A stretch of 24,435 nt of DNA, from positions 1 through 24,435 of the forward strand of contig SOIY01000204.1 in assembly GCA_004376785.1 (NCBI GenBank), written 5' to 3'. Of the stretch, positions 7,262 to 15,309 are shown piece after piece. Every line of letters starts with the position of its first letter. Positions within the stretch are counted from its first letter, which is position 1. The position numbers and the translations under genes are program-made. The notes below the pieces were generated by a model, which saw only the letters and a list, made by a program, of their open reading frames with translations, searched no databases and was not told where the DNA came from. The DNA is from Candidatus Stahliibacteriota bacterium. Lineage in GTDB: Bacteria > Hydrothermota > Tepidihabitantia > SM23-42.

Positions 7262-8359
7262 ATGACATGGAGAAAGGAACTCAAAAAGAATATTCGTACT
7301 GTTGAACAATTAAAACAGTATGTCGACTTTACAACAAAACAGGAAAAACAACTCAAAAAGGTTATAGAAAAACACCCTATGAGTATTACGCGGTATTATA
7401 TGTCCCTAATTGATAAAAATGACCCGAATGACCCTATTAAAAAAATGGTTTTCCCTTCGATTGCGGAATTAGACCTGTCTGGTTCCTATGACCCGAGTGG
7501 TGAAATGGAAATAACAAAAATGCCCGGGCTACAACATAAATATGCTTCGACTGCCTTGATCTTATCGACAAACAGGTGTGCAGCATATTGTAGATACTGT
7601 TTTAGAAAAAGATTGGTTGGTTTACCAACCGAGGAAATAATAAGTAAATTTGATAATGCAATAAAATATATTAGCGAACATGAAGAGATAAATAATGTAC
7701 TTATTAGTGGAGGTGATCCTTTTATATTACCAACAAGAGTGATTGAGAATTTTTTAAAAAAGCTTTCAAATATTCCACATTTATATTTTATCCGTTTTGG
7801 AAGCAAAATTCCAGTAATGTTCCCTGACCGGATTATAGAGGACGAGCAACTTTTATCAATACTAAAAAAGTATTCTCTGCCAGATAGCAGGATATACGTC
7901 AGCACTCAATTTAACCACCCACGTGAAATTACTAAGAAATCAATACGTGCAATCACTAAGCTTGTTCACCATAGCATAGTAATTAATAATCAGACCGTGT
8001 TACTAAAAGGTGTGAATGATGAGCCTGAAACATTAGCTGAGTTACAGAATAAACTGGTTAGTATAGGTGTCAATCCATATTATCTTTTTCAGTGTAGACC
8101 AGTGAAAAGAGTAAAACATCATTTTCAAGTACCATTTTATAAAGGGTGCAGAGTTGTTGAGGAAGCGAAGAAGAAACTTAATGGTCACAGTAAAAGATTC
8201 AGATTTGTTATGTCTCATCGAACCGGAAAGATAGAGATCTTAGGGATCTTGGATAATGATATTTATTTCAAATATCATGAGGTAAGAAACCCCAAAAATC
8301 TTGGCAAAATTTTCAAAAAAAGACTAAATAAAACTGCGGGCTGGTTAGATGATCTATAA
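7262..8359 (+). CDS. KamA-family radical SAM aminomutase-like protein
   Basis: This 365-aa protein belongs to the lysine 2,3-aminomutase (KamA) branch of radical SAM enzymes. It has the CxxxCxxC cluster motif CAAYCRYC (Cys106, 110, 113), the SGGDPF motif (149-154), and Lys323 in TGKIEI at the place of the PLP-binding lysine. In characterised lysine 2,3-aminomutase the substrate amine is held by two Asp residues, in CDLS and VVDAPGGGGK. Here these segments read CRPVKR and VMSHRTGK, so neither Asp is kept. It therefore probably acts on another substrate, and the exact reaction is unknown. No EF-P or EpmA gene is nearby. The ATG has AAGGAGG 5 nt upstream. It appears to be a single-gene unit with its own promoter. 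Confidence 0.88.
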   Translation: MTWRKELKKNIRTVEQLKQYVDFTTKQEKQLKKVIEKHPMSITRYYMSLIDKNDPNDPIKKMVFPSIAELDLSGSYDPSGEMEITKMPGLQHKYASTALILSTNRCAAYCRYCFRKRLVGLPTEEIISKFDNAIKYISEHEEINNVLISGGDPFILPTRVIENFLKKLSNIPHLYFIRFGSKIPVMFPDRIIEDEQLLSILKKYSLPDSRIYVSTQFNHPREITKKSIRAITKLVHHSIVINNQTVLLKGVNDEPETLAELQNKLVSIGVNPYYLFQCRPVKRVKHHFQVPFYKGCRVVEEAKKKLNGHSKRFRFVMSHRTGKIEILGILDNDIYFKYHEVRNPKNLGKIFKKRLNKTAGWLDDL

Positions 8360-8368
8360 TACAAAATA

Positions 8369-8396
8369 TTGACATATGTCATATGTTGTATAAAAT
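8369..8396 (+). promoter_or_regulatory. Promoter of the secreted Asp-box protein gene
   Basis: TTGACA (8369-8374), a 16-nt spacer and TAAAAT (8391-8396). The perfect 10-bp palindrome GACATATGTC (8371-8380) overlaps the -35 box and could be an operator. Confidence 0.65.
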
Positions 8397-8413
8397 ATTT
8401 GAGTTTGATTTTG

Positions 8414-8425
8414 AAAGGAGGTGAT
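8414..8425 (+). promoter_or_regulatory. Extended Shine-Dalgarno-like sequence with no start codon
   Basis: AAAGGAGGTGAT is complementary over 12 nt to the conserved 3' tail of 16S rRNA. No ATG, GTG or TTG lies at a usable distance downstream; the only GTG overlaps the site itself. The real start at 8490 has its own site (AAAGGAGG, about 8477-8484). The sequence may be a ribosome standby site in the roughly 85-nt leader. Confidence 0.55.
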
Positions 8426-8489
8426 AAAGCACAAATTGAAAATTATAACAGTATAAATAATTGTTGGTTATCCACGAAAGGAGGAATAG

Positions 8490-10178
8490 ATGAATAAATT
8501 CGGTCTTATAATGATATTAACAGTCTTGTGTTTTGCTAACCTTCCTCAAAACATTGATTATGTTGACGGTGAATCTACAAATAAAACGCCACTGCCGCCA
8601 ATGGCAGACAGGGTATTGATTTCACCGATTGGGGATATAAGAGCTATTCTTGGCCCACAGGGTAAAAATATTGTGGTCAGTGAAGGTGGCGAAGCTATTG
8701 CGGTTATCTATGGCGACCCAACTACTGATCCTGATAACTATATGGAGATAAAGATTGCTTATTCCCTTGATAATGGTGCAACCTGGATTACTTATGGCCC
8801 TTTTTCACCAGAAATAAGAAGGGTGTATCCCGGGGTTGATGGATCACCAGACTTTGATGCGTATTATGGCGAACTTTACTTCTCATGGCAAGAAAGTCCT
8901 TTTGGTTATGCAACAGGTGATCATAAAGTTATGATTGAAGAAGGTATTCCTTCTGCTTCTTCACCCTCAATTCCCGCGTCATTACCAAGTGCATATGGTA
9001 CTGATATTTGTCCGTGGTTTACGTGTGTTGCTGTTGATCCTGACGATCCATATGATATTATCTCAACGAGCTTAAGTTATCTTAACAACGGTAATGAAAA
9101 TTGTTATGCCTGGGTATCAGAAGATGGCGGGTATACCTGGACAGATACTATCTTCGTATATAATGGTCATGATCCAATTTCTGGCTCTTCAGGCGCTGGT
9201 CACTGCCGCCGCGGTCCTGGTGACTATGCGTTCATGACGTTTCATGATACTATAGATGTAGGTGGCACTGCTGTTACTGTACCGCACATTATCGAATCGA
9301 CTGACGGTGGGTTTACCTGGGGCACTAAAGAAACTTTACCAGTCCCCTATGTAACTCCAGCAAGTCAGTTCTGGTGGACTGAATTAGACTGTGAGGTGAT
9401 TAATGGTGAACCCTGGGCTGTACATATGGATCTGACTTCAGATTCCATGTGGCTGTTCCATGGCACAGGCAGTCCTGGCTCCTGGACATGGGAAGTTTTT
9501 AATATCAGACAGCTGGGTACAACATCGCAATGGATAAATGATACACTCTATGAGTCTCAGCCGAGCCAGTATTCCTCACTATCTTATGATCCGTTAAATA
9601 ACATTATCCTGGTAAGTTACAAAGCAAACTACTACGTAGGTGATACCTTGACGTGGGCTACTCATAATGGCGCACATATTGGCGGTGTCTATACAACTGA
9701 CAATGGCGCAACGTGGACTATTTGTGATGTACTGTCCACGCCTAATACCGGGGAAATTGCATGGGCTGATTGGAGTGGAACTGAGGTCGCCCACCATATT
9801 GTGGATGGATGGACATATGGTTGCTGGGCAAATGAAGCTGAGTTGAATCTCTATTTTGAAAGAGCAGAGATCCAATCTTTCCCTCCTGTCGGCATTGAAG
9901 AGACAAGCAGTAACAGTATAATCAGTTACAACTTCTCAGTATTGCCTACCATTACGTCTAACCGCTGCTGTGCATCATTTACTATGCCGAGTCCTGGTAA
10001 TATTACACTCAAGCTGTTTGACGCAACCGGCAGATTGATCAAAACTGCATACCAAGGTCAACTCGAAAAAGGCGCTCAGCAATTTGACATCAATACGTTA
10101 AATCTCACAAACGGTGCATATTTTCTTGTTCTGAAAACAGAAAGCGGCAGCGACGCGAGAAAATTCATAAAGTTCTAA
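8490..10178 (+). CDS. Secreted Asp-box (sialidase-like propeller) protein with T9SS-type C-terminal sorting domain
   Basis: This 562-aa protein starts with a signal peptide (MNKFGLIMILTVLCF, about 1-18). The body has four Asp-box motifs of the SxDxGxTW type: SLDNGATW (92-99), SEDGGYTW (210-217), STDGGFTW (270-277) and TTDNGATW (402-409). These indicate a beta-propeller of the sialidase/BNR kind. No complete set of sialidase catalytic residues was identified, so it may bind rather than cut. The last 85 or so residues (about 478-562) fit the Por/type IX C-terminal sorting domain, including KLFDATGRLIKT, INTLNLTNGAYFLVLKT and the basic end ARKFIKF. It is thus probably exported across the outer membrane. 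A strong ribosome-binding site precedes the ATG, and a GC-rich hairpin follows the stop. Confidence 0.85.
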   Translation: MNKFGLIMILTVLCFANLPQNIDYVDGESTNKTPLPPMADRVLISPIGDIRAILGPQGKNIVVSEGGEAIAVIYGDPTTDPDNYMEIKIAYSLDNGATWITYGPFSPEIRRVYPGVDGSPDFDAYYGELYFSWQESPFGYATGDHKVMIEEGIPSASSPSIPASLPSAYGTDICPWFTCVAVDPDDPYDIISTSLSYLNNGNENCYAWVSEDGGYTWTDTIFVYNGHDPISGSSGAGHCRRGPGDYAFMTFHDTIDVGGTAVTVPHIIESTDGGFTWGTKETLPVPYVTPASQFWWTELDCEVINGEPWAVHMDLTSDSMWLFHGTGSPGSWTWEVFNIRQLGTTSQWINDTLYESQPSQYSSLSYDPLNNIILVSYKANYYVGDTLTWATHNGAHIGGVYTTDNGATWTICDVLSTPNTGEIAWADWSGTEVAHHIVDGWTYGCWANEAELNLYFERAEIQSFPPVGIEETSSNSIISYNFSVLPTITSNRCCASFTMPSPGNITLKLFDATGRLIKTAYQGQLEKGAQQFDINTLNLTNGAYFLVLKTESGSDARKFIKF

Positions 10179-10185
10179 TCCATTG

Positions 10186-10212
10186 AAGGGAGGGGGTTAT
10201 TCCCCCTCCCTT
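10186..10212 (+). terminator. Strong GC hairpin after the secreted-protein gene
   Basis: AAGGGAGGGGG (10186-10196) pairs perfectly with CCCCCTCCCTT (10202-10212) around a 5-nt loop, 7 nt after the stop codon. It is not followed by a clean T-run (GAAAATTTAC), so it may stabilise the mRNA 3' end or terminate inefficiently. Confidence 0.7.
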
Positions 10213-10271
10213 GAAAATTTACAAAACTTTCATATTTTTTTCTTCTTTTCAACGTTGATACAATCTGATTA

Positions 10272-10299
10272 TTGACAGATCCTATTATTTATATAGTAT
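10272..10299 (+). promoter_or_regulatory. Promoter of the HAMP protein gene
   Basis: TTGACA (10272-10277), a 16-nt spacer and TAGTAT (10294-10299). The predicted start near 10306 leaves a leader of about 12 nt containing a weak GAGG. Confidence 0.65.
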
Positions 10300-10318
10300 A
10301 TTTAGGTCTGAGGTTTAA

Positions 10319-10912
10319 ATGGCATCAAAAAACAGAAGAAGAAAAATAATACTGCATAATCTACAGATACGGCTTATTATAGCGCTAATGGGATTAGTTG
10401 TAAGTATTTCAGCTATATTAGTTATCTCATTATTTTTAATATTCAAAAATAACGTATCCACTTTATCTGTTTCTGAAGAATTGATAAAACAAGTTCTGTC
10501 CGATTCAATCTGGCCTGTTATAGCAATTGCGTTAATATTGTTTATCATAAGCATGTGGGCAATAGTTTTAATAACACATAAGATTTATGGACCACTGTAT
10601 CGGCTTTGTGCATATATTAAAAAAATGAGTAACGGAGAGACAACTGATGACCTTCAGTTCCGTAAAGGAGATGCAGTAGATGGTCTTAAAGAAATCTATA
10701 ATGACTTGCGACAAAGTTTTGAAAAGACTTTACATTATGATTATGAAGAAATGGTAAAAATCTTTTCTGAACTTCAAGATATTTTAGACAAAGTATATAA
10801 TAAAAAAATACAGGACAGACAGTTATACAATTCTCTACAAGGTGCCTGTGATAAATTAGCAAAGGCATTGGACATAACCTCTGAAACTATAGAAACAGAT
10901 AAAGAAGAGTAA
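10319..10912 (+). CDS. Small two-helix membrane protein with HAMP domain
   Basis: This 197-aa protein has a basic N-terminus (KNRRRK), a first membrane helix at about 19-42, a short external loop of about 20 residues and a second helix at about 65-87. A HAMP domain follows (about 88-140, HKIYGPLYRLCAYIKKMSNGE then LQFRKGDAVDGL). The rest is a helical tail to the end. It has no kinase, methyl-accepting or cyclase output domain, and the periplasmic loop is too small for a typical ligand-binding domain. It may pass a membrane or partner signal by contact. It has its own promoter and lies alone, converging on sucCD. A weak GAGG precedes the ATG. Confidence 0.75.
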   Translation: MASKNRRRKIILHNLQIRLIIALMGLVVSISAILVISLFLIFKNNVSTLSVSEELIKQVLSDSIWPVIAIALILFIISMWAIVLITHKIYGPLYRLCAYIKKMSNGETTDDLQFRKGDAVDGLKEIYNDLRQSFEKTLHYDYEEMVKIFSELQDILDKVYNKKIQDRQLYNSLQGACDKLAKALDITSETIETDKEE

Positions 10913-10915
10913 TAA

Positions 10916-10993
10916 GAATATCAGTGTATCAGGATGCGAATATCAGGAAAGCAGGTTGTCAGGATACGGATATCAGAATACCAGATCATCAGG
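10916..10993. repeat. Degenerate TATCAG / CAGGATAC direct repeats
   Basis: Between two convergent genes, TATCAGGATGCGAATATCAG (10927-10946) and TGTCAGGATACGGATATCAG (10957-10976) are 17/20 identical and spaced 30 bp apart. Further TATCAG and CCAGATCATCAGG pieces lie on both sides. This is a short degenerate tandem repeat with no coding capacity. Confidence 0.6.
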
Positions 10994-11015
10994 CATAAAA
11001 ACCTGATATCCTTCT

Positions 11016-11882
11016 TTACAGCATTTCTTTCACAAGTTGTGCAACCTCAGCAGGTGTGTCGCCCACCTTAATCCCACACTCTTTAAAGACCTTTATCTTT
11101 TCTGCAGCAGTACCTGATGTCCCTGAGATGACGGCTCCAGCATGGCCCATACGTTTTTCAGGTGGTGCTGTTTTCCCGACAATAAAACCAAACACAGGTT
11201 TTTTGAAATATTTTTTAACATATTCTGCAGTATCCTGCTCATCACGACCACCAATTTCACCAACAAGTACAACTGCCTCTGTATCTTTGTCATCAGCAAA
11301 GAGTTCTAAACAGTCAATAAATTTGGTTCCTATAATTGGGTCACCACCAATGCCAATACACGTAGACTGGCCAAGCCCCACCCTGGTAATATGATCAACG
11401 ATTTCATATGTCAAAGTGCCGCTTCTTGAAATCACACCGACCTTACCCTTCTTAAAAATATGGCCGGGTAAAATACCCACCTTTGACTCACCTGCTGAAA
11501 CAAGACCCGGTGAATTAGGTCCGACTAAACGGCAATCCTTATTTTTTAAATAAGCAGTAATCTTGACCAATTCAATTGTGGGCAACCCTTCAGAAATACA
11601 CACAATCAATTTAATACCAGCATCAGCTGCTTCATAAATCGCGCTCGAGGAAAACCTGGCAGGGACAAAGATAACTGAGGTATTTGCCTCAGTCTTTTTC
11701 ACTGCTTCAGACAGAGAATTAAAAACAGGTACACCCTCAACCTCCATGCCACCTTTTCCAGGTGTGACTCCAGCCACAACATTGGTTCCATAATCGAGCA
11801 TCTGACGGGTATGAAAACTTCCATCTCTACCAGTAATGCCCTGAACCAAAAGTCTTGTATTGTTGTTGATTAAAATACTCAT
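11016..11882 (-). CDS. sucD: Succinate-CoA ligase subunit alpha
   Basis: This 288-aa protein is the CoA-binding, phosphohistidine-carrying alpha subunit of succinyl-CoA synthetase, which makes ATP or GTP from succinyl-CoA in the TCA cycle. The N-terminus has LLVQGITGRDGSFHT and the CoA-binding Rossmann segment. SRSGTLTYE lies at 152-160, and the active-site His is in MGHAGAVISG (His247). Its length is normal. It lies 11 nt downstream of sucC with AAAGGAG before the ATG, so the two are co-transcribed. Confidence 0.96.
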   Translation of the reverse strand: MSILINNNTRLLVQGITGRDGSFHTRQMLDYGTNVVAGVTPGKGGMEVEGVPVFNSLSEAVKKTEANTSVIFVPARFSSSAIYEAADAGIKLIVCISEGLPTIELVKITAYLKNKDCRLVGPNSPGLVSAGESKVGILPGHIFKKGKVGVISRSGTLTYEIVDHITRVGLGQSTCIGIGGDPIIGTKFIDCLELFADDKDTEAVVLVGEIGGRDEQDTAEYVKKYFKKPVFGFIVGKTAPPEKRMGHAGAVISGTSGTAAEKIKVFKECGIKVGDTPAEVAQLVKEML

Positions 11883-11893
11883 TATTATCTCCT

Positions 11894-13027
11894 TTAGTTC
11901 AGTAGTTCAATTGCCTTTTTAGCACCTTGGTCCATAGTCTGGGTAAAGATTAAACCTGCTTCTTTCAAGATTTCCATTGCTTTATCTTCATTTGTCCCGG
12001 TTAGTCGAGCAACAATCGGCTGTTTTATGTTCAAACACTTTTTCGCCTCTAAAATACCATTTGCCACATCATCACAACGCGTAATACCACCAAATATATT
12101 AAAGAAAATAACCTTTACATTCTTGTCTTTCAAAAGAATTTCCAAAGCATTCTTCACTTTTCCAGGTGAGGAAGACCCACCAATATCCAGGAAGTTGGCA
12201 GGTTCACCACCAAAATGTTTAACCAAATCCATGGTTGCCATTGCCAGACCAGCACCATTAACAACACAACCTATATTACCTGAAAGTTTTACATAGGATA
12301 GGTTTTGCTCACGCGCAAGTAATTCATTTTCATCCTCACTCTCTCTATCGCGCATCGACTCGATATCAGGATGCCGGTAAAGACCATTATCATCAAAATT
12401 AATTTTGGCATCAAGGGCAATCAGTTTTCCTGATTTATCTACAACGAGTGGATTTATCTCAGCTAAAGATGAATCGAGTTCAATAAAGAGATTATACAAT
12501 TTCTCTGTAATTGAAGCACATTCAAATGCTCTTTTTGGTTCATTGTAGAGAAATAGACCTATTTCCCTTGATTTATGGGGCATAAAACCCACTAAAGGAT
12601 CAGCATAAACCTTATAGATTGCCTCGGGTTTTTGTTTTGCTATCACCTCAATCTCCACGCCACCTTCTTTACATGCCATCATCACTGTTTTCTTTGTAGT
12701 ACGGTCATTGATAATACCCAAATACGCTTCACTCACAATAGAAATTGCTTCAGACACCAGAACCTTTTTTACTGGTATACCCTTTATTTCCATACCCAAG
12801 ATCTTTTCTGCATAGTCTTTAACTTCTTTTTCATTCTTGGCAACCTTTATTCCGCCTGCCTTGCCTCGTCCGCCAACCATGACCTGTGCCTTTATTACAC
12901 ACGGTATACCAATCTCTTTTGAAGCCGCAATTACTACCTCATCAATGTTTCGGCACATCTTCTCTTTAGGCGTAGGAATACCATACTTTTTAAAAATTTC
13001 CTTTGCTTGATATTCATGAACTTTCAA
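11894..13027 (-). CDS. sucC: Succinate-CoA ligase subunit beta
   Basis: This 377-aa protein is the beta subunit of succinyl-CoA synthetase, with an N-terminal ATP-grasp domain and a C-terminal CoA-ligase domain. The start KVHEYQAKEIFKKYGIPTP is the family signature, and VIFFNIFGGITRCDDVANGI around 325-345 is the conserved C-terminal block. The start codon is TTG (13027), supported by AGGAGG 4 nt upstream; no in-frame ATG lies nearby. ATP or GTP preference cannot be decided from sequence alone. It is the first gene of sucCD, with a promoter at 13053-13080. Confidence 0.96.
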   Translation of the reverse strand: MKVHEYQAKEIFKKYGIPTPKEKMCRNIDEVVIAASKEIGIPCVIKAQVMVGGRGKAGGIKVAKNEKEVKDYAEKILGMEIKGIPVKKVLVSEAISIVSEAYLGIINDRTTKKTVMMACKEGGVEIEVIAKQKPEAIYKVYADPLVGFMPHKSREIGLFLYNEPKRAFECASITEKLYNLFIELDSSLAEINPLVVDKSGKLIALDAKINFDDNGLYRHPDIESMRDRESEDENELLAREQNLSYVKLSGNIGCVVNGAGLAMATMDLVKHFGGEPANFLDIGGSSSPGKVKNALEILLKDKNVKVIFFNIFGGITRCDDVANGILEAKKCLNIKQPIVARLTGTNEDKAMEILKEAGLIFTQTMDQGAKKAIELLN

Positions 13028-13052
13028 TTTGTCCTCCTGTTTTTGACCTTAT

Positions 13053-13080
13053 AGAATAGCCAAATTTTTGGTGAAGTCAA
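13053..13080 (-). promoter_or_regulatory. Promoter of sucCD
   Basis: On the minus strand, TTGACT (13080-13075), a 16-nt spacer and TATTCT (13058-13053). The same pair of hexamers with the same spacing drives pcm (20979-21006). The leader is about 19 nt and contains AGGAGG. Confidence 0.7.
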
Positions 13081-13149
13081 TACTCTACCTTGGTCTAAGG
13101 TTGATAGGTTTGGGTTGAGAAGCTGGAATATTTTTGAGAATTTACCTGT

Positions 13150-13175
13150 CAAGCAGCGCGGCGGATTGGCGCTTG
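13150..13175 (-). other. GC-rich dyad downstream of the PflX-like gene
   Basis: CAAGC (13150-13154) pairs with GCTTG (13171-13175) around a GC-rich core. It is the only GC-rich patch in the 161-bp spacer between the PflX-like stop and sucC. It may be a weak terminator, but it has no T-run. Confidence 0.3.
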
Positions 13176-13188
13176 GAATTTGTAATTT

Positions 13189-14127
13189 TCAGTTTGTATT
13201 TTTTAAATTATCAGTCCATTCAGGAACTACGCTCCTGAAAATGGTGTCGATTGTTTGTTTAAAGCCTTTATCAAGACCATGTTTTTCAAGGTCTGCAAGT
13301 ACCTGTTGGTATTCCTGTGCTGTAATACGCCGATTAATCTCTTGAGACTGGTCAGCTTTGAATGTTGGGTAGTATTGTGCCATAGGATTTACCACTGTAT
13401 TTTTTGACAACTCCTGGCTGATAAATTCAAAACATTTTTTACTCCCTGCAATATTATTTGGCAGGACAAGATGTCGGATTAAGAGCCCTTTCTTTGCAAT
13501 ACCATTTTCTACTACTAAATCACCAACCTGTGAATGCATCTCCTTTAATGCTGGTCTAACAACATCCCAGTATTCTTGCACGCCGGAATATTTTTCAGCA
13601 CATTCATTATCTGCATATTTTATGTCAGGCATATAAATATCTACAATGCCTTCTAATAATTTTAACGTTTCAACAGATTCATAACCACCACAATTGTATA
13701 CAATGGGGATATTCAAACCTTTTTCCTGAGCAATGATCAATGCCTTAATAATCTGAGGCACCCAGGGTGTCGGCGTAACAAAATTGATATTGTGGCAGCC
13801 TAAGTTTTGCAACCTTAGCATCATCCGTGCAAGTTCTTCAAGGATTACCTGTCTACCCATACCAAGTTGACTGATCTCGTAATTTTGGCAGTAAACACAG
13901 TGCAGATTACAATGTGTGAAAAAGATTGTACCTGAACCGTGTTTGCCAACCAATGGCGGCTCCTCGCCAAAGTGTTGATGATATGAAGAAATTTTAACCT
14001 CTAATCCTGCCTTGCAGTTTCCTACCTCTCGTTTTAATCTATCCACCTTGCATTCGCGTGGACAGATCCGACAGGGCGAGAGTAGATTATAAAACTCATC
14101 AATCAATTCTTTTGTAATCTTTCTCAT
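13189..14127 (-). CDS. PflX-like radical SAM protein (COG1313 type)
   Basis: This protein of about 312 aa is related to pyruvate formate-lyase activating enzymes. The radical SAM cluster motif HCNLHCVYC lies at about 72-80 counting from the ATG. An N-terminal Cys-rich segment, CRICPRECKVD, precedes it and is typical of the PflX/COG1313 group. FVTPTPWVPQI and VYNCGGYES are further family blocks. No glycyl-radical enzyme is nearby, so the target is unknown. The ATG at 14127 is preferred; a GTG immediately before it would add one residue, and the ribosome-binding site is weak (AGGGA). It lies about 20 nt after HypD, which suggests co-transcription. Confidence 0.87.
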   Translation of the reverse strand: MRKITKELIDEFYNLLSPCRICPRECKVDRLKREVGNCKAGLEVKISSYHQHFGEEPPLVGKHGSGTIFFTHCNLHCVYCQNYEISQLGMGRQVILEELARMMLRLQNLGCHNINFVTPTPWVPQIIKALIIAQEKGLNIPIVYNCGGYESVETLKLLEGIVDIYMPDIKYADNECAEKYSGVQEYWDVVRPALKEMHSQVGDLVVENGIAKKGLLIRHLVLPNNIAGSKKCFEFISQELSKNTVVNPMAQYYPTFKADQSQEINRRITAQEYQQVLADLEKHGLDKGFKQTIDTIFRSVVPEWTDNLKNTN

Positions 14128-14148
14128 CACTTATCTATTATCCCTTGT

Positions 14149-15279
14149 TTACCCCTCTTCTCCCTTTTTTACTCTTCTTTTAGCCCTTTCTCCGCCCTCT
14201 TTAAGCCTTCTCTTAGCCTTTTTAAACCCGCTCTTATTACTTCCATATTTGTAATATGCTGCACAAGAACCCTCTGATGAAACCATACAAGGACCAATCG
14301 GAAAAAGCGGGGTACATTTTTTACCAAAAAGAGCACAATCTACAGGTAAATTCAGTCCTAATAAAACCTTGCCGCAGATGCATCCCTTAGGCTCAGCAGA
14401 TTTTGGTAAGCGAATTTTGAATCTTCTCTTTACATCATATTTTTTAAATCTTTCCTTTAATGCCAAACCTGATTTTGGAATCATGCCAATGCCACGCCAG
14501 TCTGCATCACATACTTGAAATACCTTATATAATATCTCCAGAGCTTTTTTATTACCTTCAGGTTTTACAACTTTACTATATTCAATATCAATACTCGCAC
14601 TTTTCTCAGCAATCTGTTTAACAAGGTTAAGTATACCTTGTAATATCTCGATCGGTTCAAAACCTGTAACGCAGCCCGGGATATTATATTTTTCAGCAAG
14701 AAATTTATATGGCTTTGACCCGATTATTGTAGACACGTGGCCAGGTAAGATAAAAGCCTGAACATTTATCCTGGGTGATTGAGCAATGAATTCCAGGGCT
14801 GGTGGAATAAGTTTAAATGCGGGTAAAATATAAAAATTTTTAATTCTTTGCTTTTCAGCAGCCAAAATCGTCGCAGCGATTGTTGGAGATGTTGTTTCAA
14901 AACCAACCCCAATAAAAATTACGTCTTTATCTGGGCTTGCTGAAGCAATATTCAACACGTCGAGTGGTGAATAGACAATTTTTGGGTAAAAAGTCTCTAA
15001 ACTGGCATTTGAACCAGGAACCCTCACCATATCCCCGAAAGTCGTGATGATAACATCTTTCTGGCAGGCAAGAGCAATAGCATAATCTATTGTACCCTGT
15101 GTAGTAACACAAACCGGACAGCCTGGACCAGATAACAGATTTAAATTCTCTGGCAGCATTTCCCTGATACCTGCTCTTGCAATTGCCATTGTATGTGTAC
15201 CACAGACTTCCATAAAATTAACATGGTTTGTGTTAAGGTTAGATATGGCGCGAATAAGTTTTTCTACAACACTATCCAT
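14149..15279 (-). CDS. hypD: Hydrogenase maturation factor HypD
   Basis: HypD holds the Fe(CN)2CO group during assembly of [NiFe]-hydrogenase with HypC. This 376-aa protein has the key motifs: EVCGTHT (24-30), GPGCPVC (51-57), FETTSPTIAATI, and the C-terminal cluster cysteines in CICGKVLLGLNLPVDC and SEGSCAAYYKYG. HypD proteins usually end close to YYKY. Here about 28 mostly Lys, Arg and Glu residues follow (KKAKRRLKEGGERAKRRVKK). No other hyp gene or hydrogenase subunit is in the window, so its partners must be elsewhere. The ATG has no visible Shine-Dalgarno site; it lies 30 nt after the DGC stop, so read-through from that transcript is likely. Confidence 0.93.
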   Translation of the reverse strand: MDSVVEKLIRAISNLNTNHVNFMEVCGTHTMAIARAGIREMLPENLNLLSGPGCPVCVTTQGTIDYAIALACQKDVIITTFGDMVRVPGSNASLETFYPKIVYSPLDVLNIASASPDKDVIFIGVGFETTSPTIAATILAAEKQRIKNFYILPAFKLIPPALEFIAQSPRINVQAFILPGHVSTIIGSKPYKFLAEKYNIPGCVTGFEPIEILQGILNLVKQIAEKSASIDIEYSKVVKPEGNKKALEILYKVFQVCDADWRGIGMIPKSGLALKERFKKYDVKRRFKIRLPKSAEPKGCICGKVLLGLNLPVDCALFGKKCTPLFPIGPCMVSSEGSCAAYYKYGSNKSGFKKAKRRLKEGGERAKRRVKKGEEG

Positions 15280-15309
15280 TAATATGTCACTTAGGATGTT
15301 TGGGAATAA

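Noticed and set aside
10319..10912. Methyl-accepting chemotaxis protein
   Set aside because: It has two membrane helices and a HAMP domain but no signalling coiled-coil tip or methylation region, and it ends about 60 residues after HAMP.
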